This document shows positions 6,727-7,782 of a DNA stretch of 7,782 bases, one piece after another; positions within the stretch are counted from its first letter, which is position 1; each line of letters begins with the position of its first letter. The notes under the pieces are model-generated. The model made no database searches and had not been told where the DNA came from. It saw nothing but the letters and a program-made list of their open reading frames with translations. Source of the DNA: Chloroflexota bacterium. Lineage in GTDB: Bacteria > Chloroflexota > Dormibacteria > CF-121. Position numbers and translations under genes: made by a program. Where the stretch lies: positions 1 to 7,782 of the forward strand of contig VBGO01000181.1 in NCBI GenBank assembly GCA_005882525.1, given 5' to 3'.

Positions 6727-7070
6727 ATGCCCTCGAACTCGAAGATCTGGCGGATCTCGAAGGTCCCGGCATCGAACGGTGCCCGCTTGAGCCACTCGAG
6801 CGCCTCGTCAATCGAGCGCACCTGCCACAGCCAGTAACCGCCCACCAACTCCTTGCTCTCCGCGAACGGCCCGTCAATGACGGTGCGCTTCTTGCCGTCA
6901 AATCGAAGGCGCTTGCCCTGCGAGCTCGGATAGAGCCGGCCATCCCCAAGCACCACCCCCGCCTTGACCAGCTCTTGGTTGAATTTCTGGAACTCCGCCA
7001 TAGCCTCCGGCGTCGGGGGCTTCGGTGTCGCGCTCTGATGGTCTTCCTTTGCCAGCACGAGTACACGCAT
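6723..7070 (-). CDS. YCII-related (DGPF family) protein, ECF42 partner
   Basis: A 115-residue soluble protein from ATG 7070, preceded by a strong purine-rich GAGGAGGAG (7078-7086). It begins with the beta strand MRVLVLAK, then a helix MAEFQKFNQELVKAGVVL (about 24-41), the strand/loop RLYPSSQG, the family signature DGPF (66-69) with AESKELVGGYWLW after it, and the closing strand FEIRQIFEFEG. Length and order fit the compact ferredoxin-like YCII fold. Known: DGPF proteins are the standard genomic partners of ECF42 sigma factors; their biochemical job is not settled. It is first in the unit, and its TAA stop (6725-6723) overlaps the codon where the sigma factor would begin, suggesting past translational coupling. 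It appears intact although its sigma partner is broken. Confidence 0.92.
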   Translation of the reverse strand: MRVLVLAKEDHQSATPKPPTPEAMAEFQKFNQELVKAGVVLGDGRLYPSSQGKRLRFDGKKRTVIDGPFAESKELVGGYWLWQVRSIDEALEWLKRAPFDAGTFEIRQIFEFEGM

Positions 7071-7119
7071 CGTTTGTCTCCTCCTCTATTGGATCTTGAT
7101 ACGGGGCCTTCTGCGGCTC

Positions 7120-7135
7120 AGGCCGTTCGAGGCCT
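7120..7135. promoter_or_regulatory. Small inverted repeat in the DGPF leader
   Basis: AGGCC (7120-7124) and GGCCT (7131-7135) flank the 6-nt loop GTTCGA. If transcription starts near 7138 on the minus strand, this sits at about +3 to +18, where it could be a leader hairpin or an operator. The arms are short and GC-rich, so support is modest. Confidence 0.25.
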
Positions 7136-7144
7136 CACTCATGC

Positions 7145-7171
7145 ATCGAATGGCGCGCGGCCTTTTCGACA
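7145..7171 (-). promoter_or_regulatory. Candidate ECF42-type promoter for the DGPF-sigma-hydrolase unit
   Basis: On the minus strand, TGTCGA (7171-7166) is followed after exactly 17 nt by CGAT (7148-7145). From memory, ECF42 factors recognise TGTCGA at -35 and a short CG-A/T-C type element at -10; this recollection should be checked. The element lies 74 bp upstream of the DGPF start, predicting a start point near 7138. Its place in front of an ECF42 unit is what autoregulation would require. Confidence 0.55.
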
Positions 7172-7180
7172 TGCTATTCC

Positions 7181-7209
7181 TTGATACGGTTGACTCCTGG
7201 TCATAGATA
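7181..7209 (+). promoter_or_regulatory. Possible promoter of the SDR gene
   Basis: TTGATA (7181-7186, 5 of 6 to the -35 consensus) is followed after 17 nt by TAGATA (7204-7209, a poor -10). An alternative reading is TTGACT (7190-7195) with TATCAA (7214-7219) at 18 nt, but its start point would fall within the ribosome binding site. The stretch is richer in A/T than its surroundings, as expected for a promoter. Neither reading is strong. Confidence 0.3.
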
Positions 7210-7222
7210 GGGATATCAACAC

Positions 7223-7228
7223 GGAGGG
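7223..7228 (+). promoter_or_regulatory. Shine-Dalgarno site fixing the GTG start of the SDR gene
   Basis: GGAGGG lies 5 nt before GTG 7234. Spacing and sequence are near ideal and select this GTG over later in-frame GTG codons, one of which lies about 24 nt further in. Confidence 0.75.
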
Positions 7229-7233
7229 ATAAC

Positions 7234-7782
7234 GTGCTTCTCGAGAACAAGAACGCGGTGGTCTATGGGGCGGGCGGTGCAATCGGCGCGGCGGTCGCCG
7301 GCGGGTTCGCTCGCGAAGGAGCCCGCGTCTTCTTGGCGGGTAGAACGCGTGCCACACTGGACAAGGTCGCCAGCGAAATCTCAGCCCTGGGCGGCATCGC
7401 AGAGGCGGCTGAGGTCGATGCGCTGGACGAAGGCATGGTGGAAGAACACGCCGCAGCCATCACCCGAAAGGCGGGCGGCCTGGATATCTCCTTCAACGCG
7501 ATCAGTCATGGAGATGTTCACGGCAGCCCGCTGCTCGAAATGCCCTTCGAAGACTTTGCAAGGCCGATATCCACCGCCGTGAGGTCGAAATTCCTGACCT
7601 CGCGAGCCGCCGCGCGGCAGATGGCCACGCGCGGATCGGGCATCATCATGACGATAACTGCCACGACGGCGCGCCAGGCCCTCCCCGAGGTGGGCGGCAC
7701 TGGGGTGGCATTCGACGCCGTGGAAAGCCTCTGCCGTCAGTGGGCGTGCGAACTCGGCCCCCTGGGGATCCGCGTCGTCTGG
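7234..7782 (+). CDS. SDR-fold oxidoreductase-like protein lacking the Tyr/Lys pair, 3' end outside window
   Basis: 183 codons from GTG 7234 to the right edge, still open. The N-terminus is a Rossmann fold: VVYGAGGAIG (9-18) is a variant of the TGxxxGxG dinucleotide motif, and GRT (36-38) after the second strand suggests NADP(H). FNAIS (87-91) matches the NNAG region. The GGTGVAFDAVESL segment (154-166) aligns with the usual Y-x-x-x-K helix, but the Tyr position is Thr156 and the Lys position is Phe160; the usual Ser position is Ala or Thr. CELGPLGIRVV (172-182) is the normal strand after that helix. Known: a divergent group of SDR proteins keeps the fold without the triad. Inferred: it may bind nucleotide but not act as a standard dehydrogenase. 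It diverges from the DGPF unit across 163 bp. About 60-80 residues are probably missing at the C-terminus. Confidence 0.88.
   Translation, partial: MLLENKNAVVYGAGGAIGAAVAGGFAREGARVFLAGRTRATLDKVASEISALGGIAEAAEVDALDEGMVEEHAAAITRKAGGLDISFNAISHGDVHGSPLLEMPFEDFARPISTAVRSKFLTSRAAARQMATRGSGIIMTITATTARQALPEVGGTGVAFDAVESLCRQWACELGPLGIRVVW

Larger units (their letters stand above)
7096..7189. repeat. Pair of 9-bp direct repeats TTGATACGG between the DGPF and SDR genes
   Basis: TTGATACGG occurs at 7096-7104 and again at 7181-7189, in the same orientation, 85 bp apart. The two copies flank the candidate ECF42 promoter and the small inverted repeat. They may be paired binding sites; the second copy also supplies the possible -35 of the SDR gene. 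A chance match is possible. Confidence 0.3.

Overview
The window is GC-rich bacterial chromosomal DNA with frequent GTG starts and good Shine-Dalgarno sequences. Its gene set is a glycine-rich GT-C glycosyltransferase, a GT2-GtrA fusion, a secreted CAP protein, and an ECF sigma factor linked to a DGPF/YCII protein. This points to a soil-type Terrabacteria lineage, either Actinomycetota or a Chloroflexota/Dormibacterota-like group. The sequence alone does not decide between them. I see no phage, transposase, CRISPR array, tRNA or rRNA.

Region 1 (1-3306) is a divergent cell-envelope glycosylation pair. On the minus strand is a large polytopic YkcB/ArnT-like GT39 transferase that runs off the left edge. 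On the plus strand is a GT2 transferase fused to a GtrA membrane domain. Together they fit the known scheme in which GT2 makes a polyprenyl-phosphate sugar, GtrA flips it, and GT-C transfers the sugar outside the membrane. Both genes start from a shared 112-bp gap.

Region 2 (3379-4582) holds a secreted or membrane-anchored CAP/SCP-domain protein on the minus strand. It has a readable sigma-70-type promoter whose start point lies inside a perfect 12-bp palindrome. Divergent from it is a 127-aa orphan protein of unknown function.

Region 3 (4626-7070, minus strand) reads as one transcription unit: a DGPF/YCII protein, then an ECF42-type sigma factor, then an alpha/beta hydrolase. The sigma gene is broken. 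About 41 nt, coding for the first part of the region 4.2 helix-turn-helix, are missing, which also shifts the frame, and its probable overlapping GTG start reads GTA. The unit is preceded by a bipartite TGTCGA-N17-CGAT element that resembles the promoter recalled for ECF42 factors. This suggests a formerly self-activating stress module that has lost its own sigma factor.

Region 4 (7234-7782, plus strand) is a divergent SDR-fold protein cut by the right edge. It keeps the nucleotide-binding N-terminus but lacks the catalytic Tyr/Lys pair.

No gap between genes exceeds about 165 bp. The most interesting items are the decayed ECF42 sigma gene with its retained promoter, and the palindrome at the CAP promoter.
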